Positions 9,041 through 18,668 of a stretch of DNA of 64,000 bases are shown here, piece by piece. The notes beneath the pieces were generated by a model. The model saw only the letters and a list, made by a program, of their open reading frames with translations. It had not been told where the DNA came from and made no database searches. The DNA comes from an uncultured Desulfobacteraceae bacterium (GTDB lineage Bacteria > Desulfobacterota > Desulfobacteria > Desulfobacterales > UBA5852). The position numbers and the translations under genes are program-made. The stretch is from assembly GCA_913060875.1 (NCBI GenBank), contig CAJXSL010000015.1, positions 1 through 64,000 on the forward strand, written 5' to 3'. The stretch's first letter is position 1, and every line of letters starts with the position of its first letter.

Positions 9041-9859
9041 TCAATGGTGCGCCGTCTTCTGATCCAGCAAGTGTGGCTTGTGACAGGCTTCCTGGACCCA
9101 TTCCCTGCTGGAGAGATAATACACCTTGGGGTTGGTCTCGAGTTCTTCCAAAAGCCGGAAAACCTTAGGATTGCGGGGGCGACCACCTTTGGCGGGATCC
9201 GGCTGGGCAATCTGGTGAACCTTGTGTTCCGGATTGTTCAAATCGCCAAATGTGATGGCACCCGCCGGGCAGGCCTGGGTACAGGCGGTTTGGTATTCAT
9301 CTTCTTCTAGTTCACGCCGGCCTTCCATATGGGCTTTCTCCATCGCTTTTTGATAACGATGGAAACAAAAACTGCATTTTTCGACGATGCCACGCATCCG
9401 GGCCGAAACGTTCGGATTGAGCGCTTTTTCCATCCCCTTCGGCCATACCGGGTCCCACCAGTTAAAATAGCGCGCATGGTAGGGGCAGGCCGCCATGCAA
9501 TAACGGCAACCGAAGCAGCGGGTATAAATCTGGCTTACGATCCCGGTCTCCTGATCATAATCCGTGGCCGTCGCCGGGCAAACCGACACACAGGGGGAAT
9601 GGCCCTCATGCTTGCCGGCACAGTGCTGACAGGGCCGGGGGAGATAACAGACTTCGTTGTCCGGATAGGGTTTTCCGTTGGTCAGCCGGTAAACCCGCAG
9701 CCAGGTGATGCTATCCAGTTTGTTGGATTCGTCCTTTTTGAACGGGACGTTGTTTTCGGCCATGCAGGCCACCATGCATGTGCCGCACCCGGTACACTTA
9801 TCCAGGTCGATGACCATGCCATAACGTTTGGGCTTACCGATATTGCCTGTGTGTTTCAT
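9041..9859 (-). CDS. qrcC: menaquinone reductase iron-sulfur subunit QrcC
   Basis: A 272-residue ferredoxin-like electron-transfer subunit. Four cysteine groups are visible: CTGCGTCMVAC near residue 22, CQHC with SPCVSVCP, CFGCRYCMAACPY, and CSFC with CTQACPAG. This fits up to four [Fe-S] clusters, as in the NrfC/PsrB/DmsB family. No signal peptide is seen; the family travels with a Tat-exported partner, here QrcB. It follows qrcB by 20 bp with a TGAGGT ribosome site. It should carry electrons from the QrcB/QrcA side to QrcD. Confidence 0.92.
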   Translation of the reverse strand: MKHTGNIGKPKRYGMVIDLDKCTGCGTCMVACMAENNVPFKKDESNKLDSITWLRVYRLTNGKPYPDNEVCYLPRPCQHCAGKHEGHSPCVSVCPATATDYDQETGIVSQIYTRCFGCRYCMAACPYHARYFNWWDPVWPKGMEKALNPNVSARMRGIVEKCSFCFHRYQKAMEKAHMEGRRELEEDEYQTACTQACPAGAITFGDLNNPEHKVHQIAQPDPAKGGRPRNPKVFRLLEELETNPKVYYLSSREWVQEACHKPHLLDQKTAHH

Positions 9860-9879
9860 CAGAACCTCATGCAGTTGAA

Positions 9880-12111
9880 TTAGGCTTTCACCAGAGATGC
9901 AAGAATACCCCAGGCAGCGTCAAGGCCGGAGGCCGCGTCTTCAACCGATCCGATCAGATCATTGGCATTGATGCCCTTTTCAGCGAGATAGCCGTCAAAG
10001 GCCGTATGCCCAAGCCCCCGGGGGATGGCCACCAGTCCCGGCATCAGGCCGTCCGACAGATGAACGCGTACGGTGGCGCTTCCCAAAGGGGTTTTCAATA
10101 CGGCATGATCCCCCTCAACGAAACCGGCCGCTTTAGCCGTCTCCGGGTTGACCTCGACGAAAAGATCGTTGCCTTTCAGGACCGTGTCGGAAACAATCTT
10201 GACAAGAAATGGCGGGGATCCCACCGGGCCATTGGGGATCCGGACCGAGTCGTAGGGAATCAGCTTCAAATTGTAGCTGCCATCGTCGCCTTCCGGTTGC
10301 GCAGGCGCGAACAGAGCCTTAAGATCACTGCCGGCAACGCCAAAATCAAATTTCCCCGAAGGCGTCGGAAACGCAAGAGACCAGGTATCCGGCCGATACC
10401 GATTGTCAATCCAGAACCCATCCGCCTCCAGTTGCGACCAACGGGAAGCGAGACCTTCCTGAAGGCAGGCTTTGTAATTTTCCCAGGGCATGGACGCGGC
10501 CATTGTGCCTCCCAAAGCCGCTGCAAGGCGCAGCAAGGCGTCTCCCGTATGCATCGTATCCCTTATGGGTTCAACGACCGGTTGGACCAAACCGATCATC
10601 GGTTGATGGAAGCCAGAGGTATCCGGGACATCTTCCCAGCGCTCCAAGTGCGCGTGATTGGGAAGGATCAAATCCGCCGCCATGGCCGTTTCATCCATAT
10701 GCGAGGCGAAACTGACAATAAAAGGAATCTGATCAAAAGCTTCGCGAACTTTCGCCGCCCCGGGTGTGCTGAACAGGGGATTGGCCTCGTAAACAAACAG
10801 CGCTTTCAGCGGATAGGGACTGCCTGTTGCCAAAGCCTCCGGCACCCGATTGAACAACTGCTCGGCAAAGGGGAAAGCCGCACTGCCGGCACCGTCCAGG
10901 CGAGGCTTGGCGAGTCCGGCCTGGGCCGAGGCATCCAGGGCGGGGGCCGCCCATCCGTCCACTGCGGGTCGGGGCATCGCCCATACACCGCCCGGCCGGT
11001 TGATATTGCCCACCAGGGCATTCAGAGCGTGAACCGCCACGGATTCCCCAAGGCCGCCCGGTACGGTACCCTGACCGCGACCGCATAACGCCATGGGGCG
11101 CCTGGCCCGCGCAAATTCCCGGGCCAGGGTCACGATCGTCGACTGGTCAACGCCGGTCTGCTTGGCGACGTTCCCCGGGCTGTAGCCACTCAAAACAGCA
11201 CTGCGAAATTCCTCGAATCCGGTGGAAAAATTATTGACGAAGTCGTAATCATAAAGAGATTCTTTAATAATGACGTAGGCAATCCCAAGGGCAAGAATGG
11301 CCTCGGTACCCGGGGTGACAGGAATCCACTGGTCGGATTTGGCAGCGGTGTTGGACAAACGCGGCTCGATCTGTTTAACAGTCGCCTTGCGCTCCTTCCA
11401 AACACTGTTAGTATGAATCATATAAGCGGTATTGCCCCAACCTTCGATGAGACCACTGCCGAAACTGAGGACATAGTCCGCGTTTTCCAGATCGAATCCC
11501 ATGCGGCCATCGACACCATGCATGCGCTTCAGGGTCATGTCGTAGGCATCCATCATGGATGGCGTGACCATGAAGTTGGGTGACCCGTAAGCCGTCAGGA
11601 AACGTTTCAGCAGTTCGGCCACGGATCCGTACTTGCGGCTGGAAAGACAGGCCACCGTTTCCGGTTGACCGGCCTGGCGGATCTCCCCCAGTTGTTCGGC
11701 AACCATCGACAGGGCCTCTTCCCAGGATATCCGCGCCCACTGACCGGCACCGCGGTCACCCACGCGCTTGATCGGGTGAGGAATCCGCGTGGGCCCATAC
11801 AGCATTTGCATCCCGGAGGCGCACAGGTTGCACACCCCCCCCTGGTTGGTGGGATAGTCCTCCCGTCCTTCGATTTTGACCACGCGGTCGCCAACCTTGC
11901 GCACGGTGACACCGCAGCCACCTCGGCAAAGCGTACTGACGGTATGGGTGAAGGTATTCTCGCCGTCCAACGGGTCGGGCGTCCACGGCCACATCTGGGT
12001 CCAGATCGCCAGGTCGTCCTGAATTTTCCAGGGCAACGGCGTCAGGGCCGTTCCCACGGTACCGCCGACACTGAGCGCTAAAAAACTTCTTCGGTCTATT
12101 TTCATCGACAT
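9880..12111 (-). CDS. qrcB: menaquinone reductase, molybdopterin-oxidoreductase-like subunit QrcB
   Basis: A 743-residue protein of the molybdopterin oxidoreductase superfamily. A Tat signal is present at the N-terminus (DRRSFLALS, residues 6-14). Cys62, Cys66, Cys94 and Cys97 form the N-terminal Fe-S region; the usual first Cys of CxxCxxxC is replaced (Ser59). The body has the family folds, including an FGSGLIEGWG-type loop and a C-terminal MopB-like domain. In the characterised Qrc complex this subunit carries no molybdenum and acts as scaffold and electron conduit. The start could be Met1 or Met3; an AAGGGG site precedes both. Confidence 0.9.
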   Translation of the reverse strand: MSMKIDRRSFLALSVGGTVGTALTPLPWKIQDDLAIWTQMWPWTPDPLDGENTFTHTVSTLCRGGCGVTVRKVGDRVVKIEGREDYPTNQGGVCNLCASGMQMLYGPTRIPHPIKRVGDRGAGQWARISWEEALSMVAEQLGEIRQAGQPETVACLSSRKYGSVAELLKRFLTAYGSPNFMVTPSMMDAYDMTLKRMHGVDGRMGFDLENADYVLSFGSGLIEGWGNTAYMIHTNSVWKERKATVKQIEPRLSNTAAKSDQWIPVTPGTEAILALGIAYVIIKESLYDYDFVNNFSTGFEEFRSAVLSGYSPGNVAKQTGVDQSTIVTLAREFARARRPMALCGRGQGTVPGGLGESVAVHALNALVGNINRPGGVWAMPRPAVDGWAAPALDASAQAGLAKPRLDGAGSAAFPFAEQLFNRVPEALATGSPYPLKALFVYEANPLFSTPGAAKVREAFDQIPFIVSFASHMDETAMAADLILPNHAHLERWEDVPDTSGFHQPMIGLVQPVVEPIRDTMHTGDALLRLAAALGGTMAASMPWENYKACLQEGLASRWSQLEADGFWIDNRYRPDTWSLAFPTPSGKFDFGVAGSDLKALFAPAQPEGDDGSYNLKLIPYDSVRIPNGPVGSPPFLVKIVSDTVLKGNDLFVEVNPETAKAAGFVEGDHAVLKTPLGSATVRVHLSDGLMPGLVAIPRGLGHTAFDGYLAEKGINANDLIGSVEDAASGLDAAWGILASLVKA

Positions 12112-12156
12112 ACCCCTTGTCTCTTGCTGGAATCTTCTTAAACCATTTGCGGATCG

Positions 12157-12834
12157 TTATTTATGGCAGACGAAACATCCGCCTTTACCCGTCTGGACGC
12201 TGGCCTGGCGAACGCCCTCCTTGACATGGCATTCAGCGCAATCGTCCATCTTCATGCGATCCCAGGTGTTCTTTTTGAAACCGCCGATGTTCTTGCCCCA
12301 GATATTGCGACTGTATAGAGAAATACGATTTTGTTCATATACAGGCAATTCCGTGGATTCACCGATATGGCCGTGACAGGTCACGCAGTCCATGTTGCCC
12401 ATTTTGACATGGGCAACATGCGAGAAATAGACGCATTGAGGCTGTTTCGAATACACCAGCCAGGGGACTTCCCGGTTTTTCTGAACATATTCTTCGACAA
12501 ACCTGATCTCGTTTTCCGTGTCGCTCTGGACCTCTTCATGGCAGTCGATACATTGCGCCAGGGTCGGGGCACCTGAAAAACTGCCGTCGTCGCGGAAAAA
12601 GTGACAGCTCTCACATCCGTCGTCAACCAGTTCCATGTGCTGGACATGATTAAAGTCAATGGGCTGTTTCTTCTGGGAATACAACAGCTTGGGGAAAATA
12701 ACCCACCCCACGACAAGACTGAGAGCCAATCCGATCATAAAAAACAGAATGATCGGGCCGCCGGTCTCGCTGGCGGTCGGCACCTTTTCCTGACCATCCG
12801 CGGCAACATGTTTGGTGTCGTCTACTTTACTCAT
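12157..12834 (-). CDS. qrcA: menaquinone reductase multiheme cytochrome c subunit QrcA
   Basis: A 225-residue cytochrome with one N-terminal membrane anchor (about 28-50, LFFMIGLALSLVVGWVIF) and a periplasmic domain. Five canonical heme sites are visible: CESCH, CIDCH, CVTCH, CAECH and CFVCH. FNHVQH and FSHVAH look like axial-ligand motifs. Known Qrc complexes are described with a hexaheme QrcA, so one site may be missing or non-canonical here. As first gene of the operon it accepts electrons from the periplasmic cytochrome c3 pool (established role). A GGAG site precedes the ATG. Confidence 0.9.
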   Translation of the reverse strand: MSKVDDTKHVAADGQEKVPTASETGGPIILFFMIGLALSLVVGWVIFPKLLYSQKKQPIDFNHVQHMELVDDGCESCHFFRDDGSFSGAPTLAQCIDCHEEVQSDTENEIRFVEEYVQKNREVPWLVYSKQPQCVYFSHVAHVKMGNMDCVTCHGHIGESTELPVYEQNRISLYSRNIWGKNIGGFKKNTWDRMKMDDCAECHVKEGVRQASVQTGKGGCFVCHK

Positions 12835-13195
12835 GGAAACTCCGTCTGGCTGTTGAACAGAAAAAAAATCCCTTCAATCGGCGCACCGATACCGGCATGA
12901 AACGCTTGAATGATACAAGTCAATGGAACCATTCTCAGCATTCCCACCGTCGGTTACCAAAATCAGGGATCCTCCCCACCGTTCTTAAGTTGGTTAACTC
13001 GGGCCAAAACTAATCAGTTGTCTTCGATTTCCGTGTCCCTCATAAAGAAAACCATCCACGCCCGTCGGATGCAACAGGGCGGACGGCTATAATTCCCAAA
13101 TGGCCGTGCTCATAAAGAGGCCATTTTCAATCCATTGATTTACAGTCAAAATTTGTTTTATCTATCCTTCCGGCGGCCAAAATGTCAAGTCAAAA
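12835..13195. other. intergenic region upstream of qrcA with an inverted repeat
   Basis: This gap must hold the qrc promoter. On the minus strand TTGACT and TATCAT lie close together around 12910-12930, but no well-spaced -35/-10 pair is convincing. Inverted arms AAATGGCC (13098-13105) and GGCCATTT (13119-13126) form an 8-bp stem about 70 bp beyond the ccsA stop and may end the ccsA transcript; no T run follows. Confidence 0.4.
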
Positions 13196-14023
13196 TCACT
13201 GTCCCATAGCCCCGTAACTGTGAAGCCCCGGCAGATAGTTGACCCCGAAATAGGTAAATAAAACCGCCAGGAAACCAACGATCGACAGGATCGCAATCCG
13301 ATTGCCGTGCCAGCCGCGCATGAAGCGTGCATGCAGCAGGGTGGCGTAGACAAACCAAGTGACCAACGACCAGGTTTCCTTGGGATCCCACCCCCAGTAA
13401 CGGCCCCAGGCGGAATTGGCCCAAACGGCACCCGTGATAATGCCGGCCGAAAGGAACAGAAACCCGAACATGACCAGTTGATGCGTCAGTTCGTCCATAA
13501 GGCGATCAGAGGGCAGCCGCTCCAAAATCGCCGGACCGCCAAAGCGGCGCAGCAAATAGAGCAGGCTGATACCAAAAGCAATGGCGAAAGAAGCATAGCC
13601 GATGAAACACGTGAACACGTGGGCAATCAGCCAGTTGCTTTTCAGGGCCGGAATAAGCGGTTGAATCTGACTGGGTTTCAGGGACGCGTACGCCAGGGCA
13701 CCCACGGCCAAAAACGAGCCGATAAGGCCGATGATGCGATTCTTGTATTTCCACTCCACAAACAGGTGTAGAAGGACGATGCACCAGGCAAAAAATACGA
13801 GGGATTCATAGAGGTTTGATAACGGGGCATGACCGATTCCCATGCGGTAGGATTCCACCCAGCGCAGAATGATGCCCGCCGTATTGCCGACGAGTCCAAG
13901 GATGGCCACCACCGTTGCCATGCGTCCCGCCGACGGCTTCTTAAATACACACTCAAAAAGATAAAGGAACGCTGCCAATCCGTAAACGAATGTGACAATG
14001 GAGAGTATATGTGAACTGCTCAT
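13196..14023 (-). CDS. ccsA: System II cytochrome c biogenesis protein CcsA (ResC/CcsB type)
   Basis: A 275-residue membrane protein of the heme-handling WWD family. The WWD motif is clear (WGRYWGWDPKETWSL), followed by TWFVYATLLHARF with a conserved His. About eight hydrophobic helices are seen. With ResB it forms the heme export and apocytochrome ligation complex of System II maturation. Nomenclature varies: CcsA, ResC, and CcsB in some databases. It lies 67 bp after resB. Placement next to the qrc genes, which encode a multiheme cytochrome, fits its job. Confidence 0.92.
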   Translation of the reverse strand: MSSSHILSIVTFVYGLAAFLYLFECVFKKPSAGRMATVVAILGLVGNTAGIILRWVESYRMGIGHAPLSNLYESLVFFAWCIVLLHLFVEWKYKNRIIGLIGSFLAVGALAYASLKPSQIQPLIPALKSNWLIAHVFTCFIGYASFAIAFGISLLYLLRRFGGPAILERLPSDRLMDELTHQLVMFGFLFLSAGIITGAVWANSAWGRYWGWDPKETWSLVTWFVYATLLHARFMRGWHGNRIAILSIVGFLAVLFTYFGVNYLPGLHSYGAMGQ

Positions 14024-14090
14024 GGTATATCCTTATTATATTTTAGAGATTAAGACATGACTGTTCCTGGATCCATCCCGCAGCACGACC

Positions 14091-15518
14091 CTAAAGCGAT
14101 TGGAGTCGCACGCTCAACTGCTCGGTTTTTCTCTCCATCCCCAGCTTGTTCCGATCCGCAATACCGGTCACAGCCACATGGGTCTGCCCCCCTTTGGCCG
14201 TCAAGATCACGCACACGGTCTGATGCGACATGAAAAACGTGATGATAAATCCGACAATCATGCTCACGAAACCGGTATACACCACCGGAACCCCCGGGTC
14301 TTTGGTAACCTGGAGACCCGTGTAATAGCGTTCGGCCTCTTCCTCGGGTTTGAAGTCCCGGGTTTTCTGCCCGAGAATGGTAAACAGAAAAGCGCCCCCC
14401 CGCATTTTATCGAAATTGGGGAAATGCAACGGTAAAAGGACCTGCTCCGCCTGGCCTTGGGGTGATGAAATCTCGACCAGCAGGCCGGGCCCCAGATTCT
14501 GGCCACCGAATGTCAGCGCTTCCTGAAATCCGGCAATTTTCACCTGACCGGAACCGCCTGGCAAATCGAATTGCGTTCCGATGGCCACTTTCCGCGTCAG
14601 CGAACGGCCCGTCGCCTTTTCGGTGACTTTCAGTTCCACTTCCTCGGGCGGTTCCACATGCCGGTGCCGGTCCTCAGGTGCCATCTTGCCGTAACTGGAC
14701 TGGAATACGTTAATACCCCGATATCGCAAAGGGTCGTTGACAACGATATCCTTCTGCAACGCCATCTGGCCGTTTTCAAGCACGGTCAGGCTGGATCGGA
14801 ACTCCTTGGGAGCGCCATTGGCGTAAAAACTGACGTCAAAATCATCACATCGTATGGCAAAAGGAAGTTTTAAGGATTGGCCGGTCTGCCGGAGGAATAT
14901 GGTGTCGACGGTTTCATTCTCAGGAATATTGACAAACCCTTCAAAGCCGAAAATCGATCCGACCAGGCTCCCCAGCAGGAGAACGACAATACTGAAATGA
15001 ACGATATAGACACCGATACGGGTCCAGCGCCATTTTTCGGCAAACAAGTAGGTCCCCTCATCGGTGGTTTTCGTTTGGGTATACCCGAATTTCCGCTTCA
15101 GGACCGGCGCATAAAGGTCATGCAGCTTTTCGGGGCTGCGTTCATCATCGAAAGTCCATCGGGTTTTGACTTTTTGGAACCGCCCCGGCCGGAATTGCGG
15201 TTTTTTCACAAACAGGATCTTGCCAATGGAAGCCAGCCGTTCAATGGAACATATGATGATATTCAACACCAGCAGAATGATCAGCAGACGGAACCACCAG
15301 GACCGGTACATATCAAAAAAATCGAGTGCCGACAGCAACCGGTAACCGAACTCGCCGAAAGCCTGCAGGTATTCCATCGGTTGTTTGTTCTGCGGGATAA
15401 ACGTGCCAATAATCGATGTCGCTGCCAGAGAAAGCAGCAATATGATGGTTAACCGTACTGAGGCAAAAAATCCCCAGATGGTATCCCAGATACCAACCGA
15501 GGCGTCCGTCTTACGCAT
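14091..15518 (-). CDS. resB: System II cytochrome c biogenesis protein ResB (Ccs1)
   Basis: A 475-residue ResB-family protein, partner of CcsA in cytochrome c maturation. The N-terminus has three hydrophobic segments: ASVRLTIILLLSLAATSIIG, WWFRLLIILLVLNIIIC and YIVHFSIVVLLLGSLVGSIF. The family motif GTFIPQN follows the first. A large periplasmic domain (about 190-400) precedes a final helix (VVYTGFVSMIVGFIITFF). The order resB then ccsA matches known System II operons. Confidence 0.92.
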   Translation of the reverse strand: MRKTDASVGIWDTIWGFFASVRLTIILLLSLAATSIIGTFIPQNKQPMEYLQAFGEFGYRLLSALDFFDMYRSWWFRLLIILLVLNIIICSIERLASIGKILFVKKPQFRPGRFQKVKTRWTFDDERSPEKLHDLYAPVLKRKFGYTQTKTTDEGTYLFAEKWRWTRIGVYIVHFSIVVLLLGSLVGSIFGFEGFVNIPENETVDTIFLRQTGQSLKLPFAIRCDDFDVSFYANGAPKEFRSSLTVLENGQMALQKDIVVNDPLRYRGINVFQSSYGKMAPEDRHRHVEPPEEVELKVTEKATGRSLTRKVAIGTQFDLPGGSGQVKIAGFQEALTFGGQNLGPGLLVEISSPQGQAEQVLLPLHFPNFDKMRGGAFLFTILGQKTRDFKPEEEAERYYTGLQVTKDPGVPVVYTGFVSMIVGFIITFFMSHQTVCVILTAKGGQTHVAVTGIADRNKLGMERKTEQLSVRLQSL

Positions 15519-15735
15519 GTGGATTCCTTTCCATATAAAGCCATCGCGCCCGACAAACTGACACGCCCTTCAGTCGGCGGCTGCCATGTGATGGCCGCTC
15601 GGTATCTGAACGACGCAGTTTCAGCACCGCCAGAGCATGATTATCGCTGGGACGCGATCCCAATAATGCGGGTTTCCATACCATGACATCATCAGCCAGG
15701 CAACACGCTTTGCCCGCGCCATCGGGCCGGATCAC
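15511..15735 (-). CDS. possible small coupled gene between the M16 peptidase and resB
   Basis: A 74-codon frame begins with GTG overlapping the peptidase stop (GTGA) and ends inside the first codons of resB (ATGCGTAA). Both junctions are the kind seen in translationally coupled genes, and the frame spans the otherwise empty 213 bp exactly. Against it, the product is Arg/Ser-rich with no recognisable domain or TM segment, and no independent ribosome site is visible. It may be chance. Confidence 0.25.
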   Translation of the reverse strand: MIRPDGAGKACCLADDVMVWKPALLGSRPSDNHALAVLKLRRSDTERPSHGSRRLKGVSVCRARWLYMERNPHA

Positions 15736-18668
15736 GGCCCAGCCGTGGCGTGGGCCTGTACAACGGCAACTCTGGAAAGATCAAGATACTGTCGGGCCAT
15801 CTTTTCAATATCCTCCTTGCGAATGCCGGCGTAGTCACTGGCAATTGTCCGGCTCCAATCCAACTGAACCGGGTGATGGGAGGCCCCCACGAGGACCGTT
15901 TGCAGCCAGTATCGATTTTCGCGGAAGCGGTCCTTGATTCCCGTCAAGGTCGGTTCCAATGCGCGCTGCAGTTCTTCGGACGATATGCCGTTCTCCCGAA
16001 GGTCGCGGATCAGCGTCCGAACTTCGGCTTTGATCGTATCCAACGCCCCCGTTTCCAACGGGATATAGACGATAAAGAGACCGTAATCGGGGTAAGCGCG
16101 GCTGGGCCAACTGTAGGCGCCCGGGGAATAGGCCGCCCCCAGATTCTCACGAACCCGAACCCGCAGACGTTCCGACACGATTTCCGACAGGATGTTCAGT
16201 CGCCGCGTGCGTCCGATAGCCCAAACATCATCCGTGGGGAAGGCCATCACCAGCAAGGCCTTGTTGATGCGGCTCAAAACAGGAACATCCATCTGCCGGG
16301 CATCCGGAAAAACCGGCCCCGGCTTAGCAACCACGATCTGATTCTTTGGCGTTCTGTCGGGGAGGCTGCCCAGATAACGTGCCGCCAGCCGAATGACCGT
16401 CTCGCGATCCACGTCTCCGACCACCGACAGTTCCATGGCGCCCCGGCGCAGAGCCTTGCCAAGCCAATCTTCCATATCCCCCGCAGAAAGAGCGTCGAGT
16501 TTGGACGGCGCCGGCATACCGAAACGCGAATCGTTACCGCTCAGGAAATGCCAACCCCAGAGATTCATGCTGCCATCCACCGACTGGCGCATGGCCAGAT
16601 GGGATTGCCGATACCGGCTAAGCGCCAGCTGCCAGGCATCCTCGCGAAAAACAGCATCCGTGACGTGGGCCTGCAGCAGTTGAAACATGATCTCCATTTC
16701 TTCGGGCACGGTACGCCCCTCGAAGCTGAACCGATCGTCGTGCAGCAGGAACTGCAGTTCCGTTTTCTTGCCCGCCATTGCCTGGGCCAGCGCCTCCTTG
16801 TCCAATCGACCGAGCCCGCTTTCGTTCACCACCTCCTCGGCCACAACCGCCAGGGCCGCCTTATGGGGCGGCACACCGGATCGCCCTTGGCCGAAAGAAA
16901 GCACAAACTGCACCTCTCCCGCGGTATAATCCGTCGGCTTGAAATTGACACGGATGTCGTTTTCGAAACGAACCATGGAAACACCGATATCCGCATGCTC
17001 GCTACGCTCGGCAATGCGCCCCGCTTCCTGGGGACGTTCCAGATAGGGGAAAACCACTGCGGGGGCCTCCGCCGGTGGCGAAACCGCTTGGGCCTGCGAC
17101 CGGTGGAAAACAGCGGCGATTTCATCTTCCGGGCCCCCTGACGGCGACCCAATTTCGGCATTGCCGGTAACCATAACCAGGCGATGGTTTTGGTTCCACA
17201 CGTCACGCAGCCGCACCAGTAAATCTTCGCCCGAAACCGCCGTGACAATCGGCTCGGCAAGCCCTTGTTTCTGTTGGGGTGACTGAAAAACTTTATCCGC
17301 CGACACCGCATGGATCAATTCGCGCGCCAGGGTAGCGTTTTCCCGTGTCGACGCCTGATCCACGGCCAACTCAAGTCCGCCGAGATATTCCTTTTTGACC
17401 CGATCAATCTCGTCATCCGTGAAACCGTATTCCAACGCGCGGCGCAGTTCCTGTTCAATCAGCATAAGGGCTTCCGGCCAACGATCGGGCTCGCAGTCCG
17501 CCGCGATATAGCCATAGCGCACCTGCCGCAGGAATACGCCGCTGCCGGCACTGGCGTCCGTGATGGGTGATTCGGCTTGATTGAGTTTGCGGTTCAGGCG
17601 ATTGCGGATGATTTGGTTGGCCAGATACGTTTCGATCTTCTCCTGCCGCAAGGCCGCATTATCTGTCCGGTGCGAAGTATGGTCCAGCACCTGCAAAGTT
17701 ACCGAAGTGCTGCCAAGCTCGGCCTCATGATGATAAAAGGTCTTCATCCCGTCATGGTGGATTTTACCGGTTTCAGGTTGCCTTTTAGCCGGAGCGCGGG
17801 CGGCCATGGCAGCGAACTGTTCTTCGACAAGGCGGCCGGCGAGTACCGGATCAAAATCGCCAACCATGACCAAAACCATGTTTCCGGGCCGGTACCAGGT
17901 GTCATAAAACTGCTTGAACACCGATCGATCCGCAGACCGAATCACCGCTTCGGTTCCAATGGGAAGACGATCAGGGAAAAGGGTCCCGGCCAGTTCAAAG
18001 TTCAGGGTGGCCACATAAGCCCGATAATCGGCCGAGTCCCGGGCACGCTTCTCCGCAAGAATGATCCCGCGTTCACGGTCGATCTCGGAGGCCAGGAGCA
18101 ATGCCCCCTCGGCATAATCTTGCATTACCTGCAGGGCTTCCTGCAAGCTCTGCCGGTCGGATAGCGGTAAGTTGATATCGTAGACCGTTTCGTAAAACCC
18201 CGTATGGGCATTGGCGTCCGGTCCAAACGCCATTCCGATTTTCTGGAAATATTTAATGAGTTCCCCAGGTGGAAAATGCGTTGACCCGTTAAAAAGCATA
18301 TGCTCCAGAAAGTGGGCAATACCGCGCTGTTCATCGGATTCTTGAAGGGATCCGGTGCGAACGACCAAGTGCATACGCGTGCGGTCTTTCGGTTTGCCGT
18401 TGGGCATCAACGCATAACGGAAACCATTGGCCAGCCGCCCAAAGGTCACCTGTGGATCCGGGGTCAGATCGGACGCTTCATGCGCCCAGGATCCGGCGCT
18501 TACCGACGGCGGCATCCTCTGCGCCCCCTGGGTCGATTGATCCTGTGTCGCTTCGAGCTCACTGCTTGCGATTGCATTTACGGGAACGGTCGCCGTAGCG
18601 ACACCCCACACCATCACCAGGATCAATCCCAGTAACCCCTGAACTGCAACATTTTTTCGCCGGTTCAT
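15732..18668 (-). CDS. M16-family zinc metallopeptidase (tandem insulinase-like domains)
   Basis: A 978-residue exported peptidase. A signal peptide (about 1-28, VQGLLGLILVMVWGVATA) precedes two M16 halves. The N-terminal active half carries the inverted zinc motif HFLEH (about residue 122) and the downstream Glu in ERGIILAEKRAR. The second half (about 530-970) is the inactive M16_C type. The length fits periplasmic PqqL-like or pitrilysin-like peptidases. It likely degrades peptides in the periplasm; the substrate is unknown. It is the first gene of a minus-strand unit with resB and ccsA downstream. Confidence 0.88.
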   Translation of the reverse strand: MNRRKNVAVQGLLGLILVMVWGVATATVPVNAIASSELEATQDQSTQGAQRMPPSVSAGSWAHEASDLTPDPQVTFGRLANGFRYALMPNGKPKDRTRMHLVVRTGSLQESDEQRGIAHFLEHMLFNGSTHFPPGELIKYFQKIGMAFGPDANAHTGFYETVYDINLPLSDRQSLQEALQVMQDYAEGALLLASEIDRERGIILAEKRARDSADYRAYVATLNFELAGTLFPDRLPIGTEAVIRSADRSVFKQFYDTWYRPGNMVLVMVGDFDPVLAGRLVEEQFAAMAARAPAKRQPETGKIHHDGMKTFYHHEAELGSTSVTLQVLDHTSHRTDNAALRQEKIETYLANQIIRNRLNRKLNQAESPITDASAGSGVFLRQVRYGYIAADCEPDRWPEALMLIEQELRRALEYGFTDDEIDRVKKEYLGGLELAVDQASTRENATLARELIHAVSADKVFQSPQQKQGLAEPIVTAVSGEDLLVRLRDVWNQNHRLVMVTGNAEIGSPSGGPEDEIAAVFHRSQAQAVSPPAEAPAVVFPYLERPQEAGRIAERSEHADIGVSMVRFENDIRVNFKPTDYTAGEVQFVLSFGQGRSGVPPHKAALAVVAEEVVNESGLGRLDKEALAQAMAGKKTELQFLLHDDRFSFEGRTVPEEMEIMFQLLQAHVTDAVFREDAWQLALSRYRQSHLAMRQSVDGSMNLWGWHFLSGNDSRFGMPAPSKLDALSAGDMEDWLGKALRRGAMELSVVGDVDRETVIRLAARYLGSLPDRTPKNQIVVAKPGPVFPDARQMDVPVLSRINKALLVMAFPTDDVWAIGRTRRLNILSEIVSERLRVRVRENLGAAYSPGAYSWPSRAYPDYGLFIVYIPLETGALDTIKAEVRTLIRDLRENGISSEELQRALEPTLTGIKDRFRENRYWLQTVLVGASHHPVQLDWSRTIASDYAGIRKEDIEKMARQYLDLSRVAVVQAHATAGP

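Noticed and set aside
15750-17141. 463-codon plus-strand frame opposite the M16 peptidase
   Set aside because: Antisense shadow; the minus strand has full M16 motifs, signal peptide and normal length.
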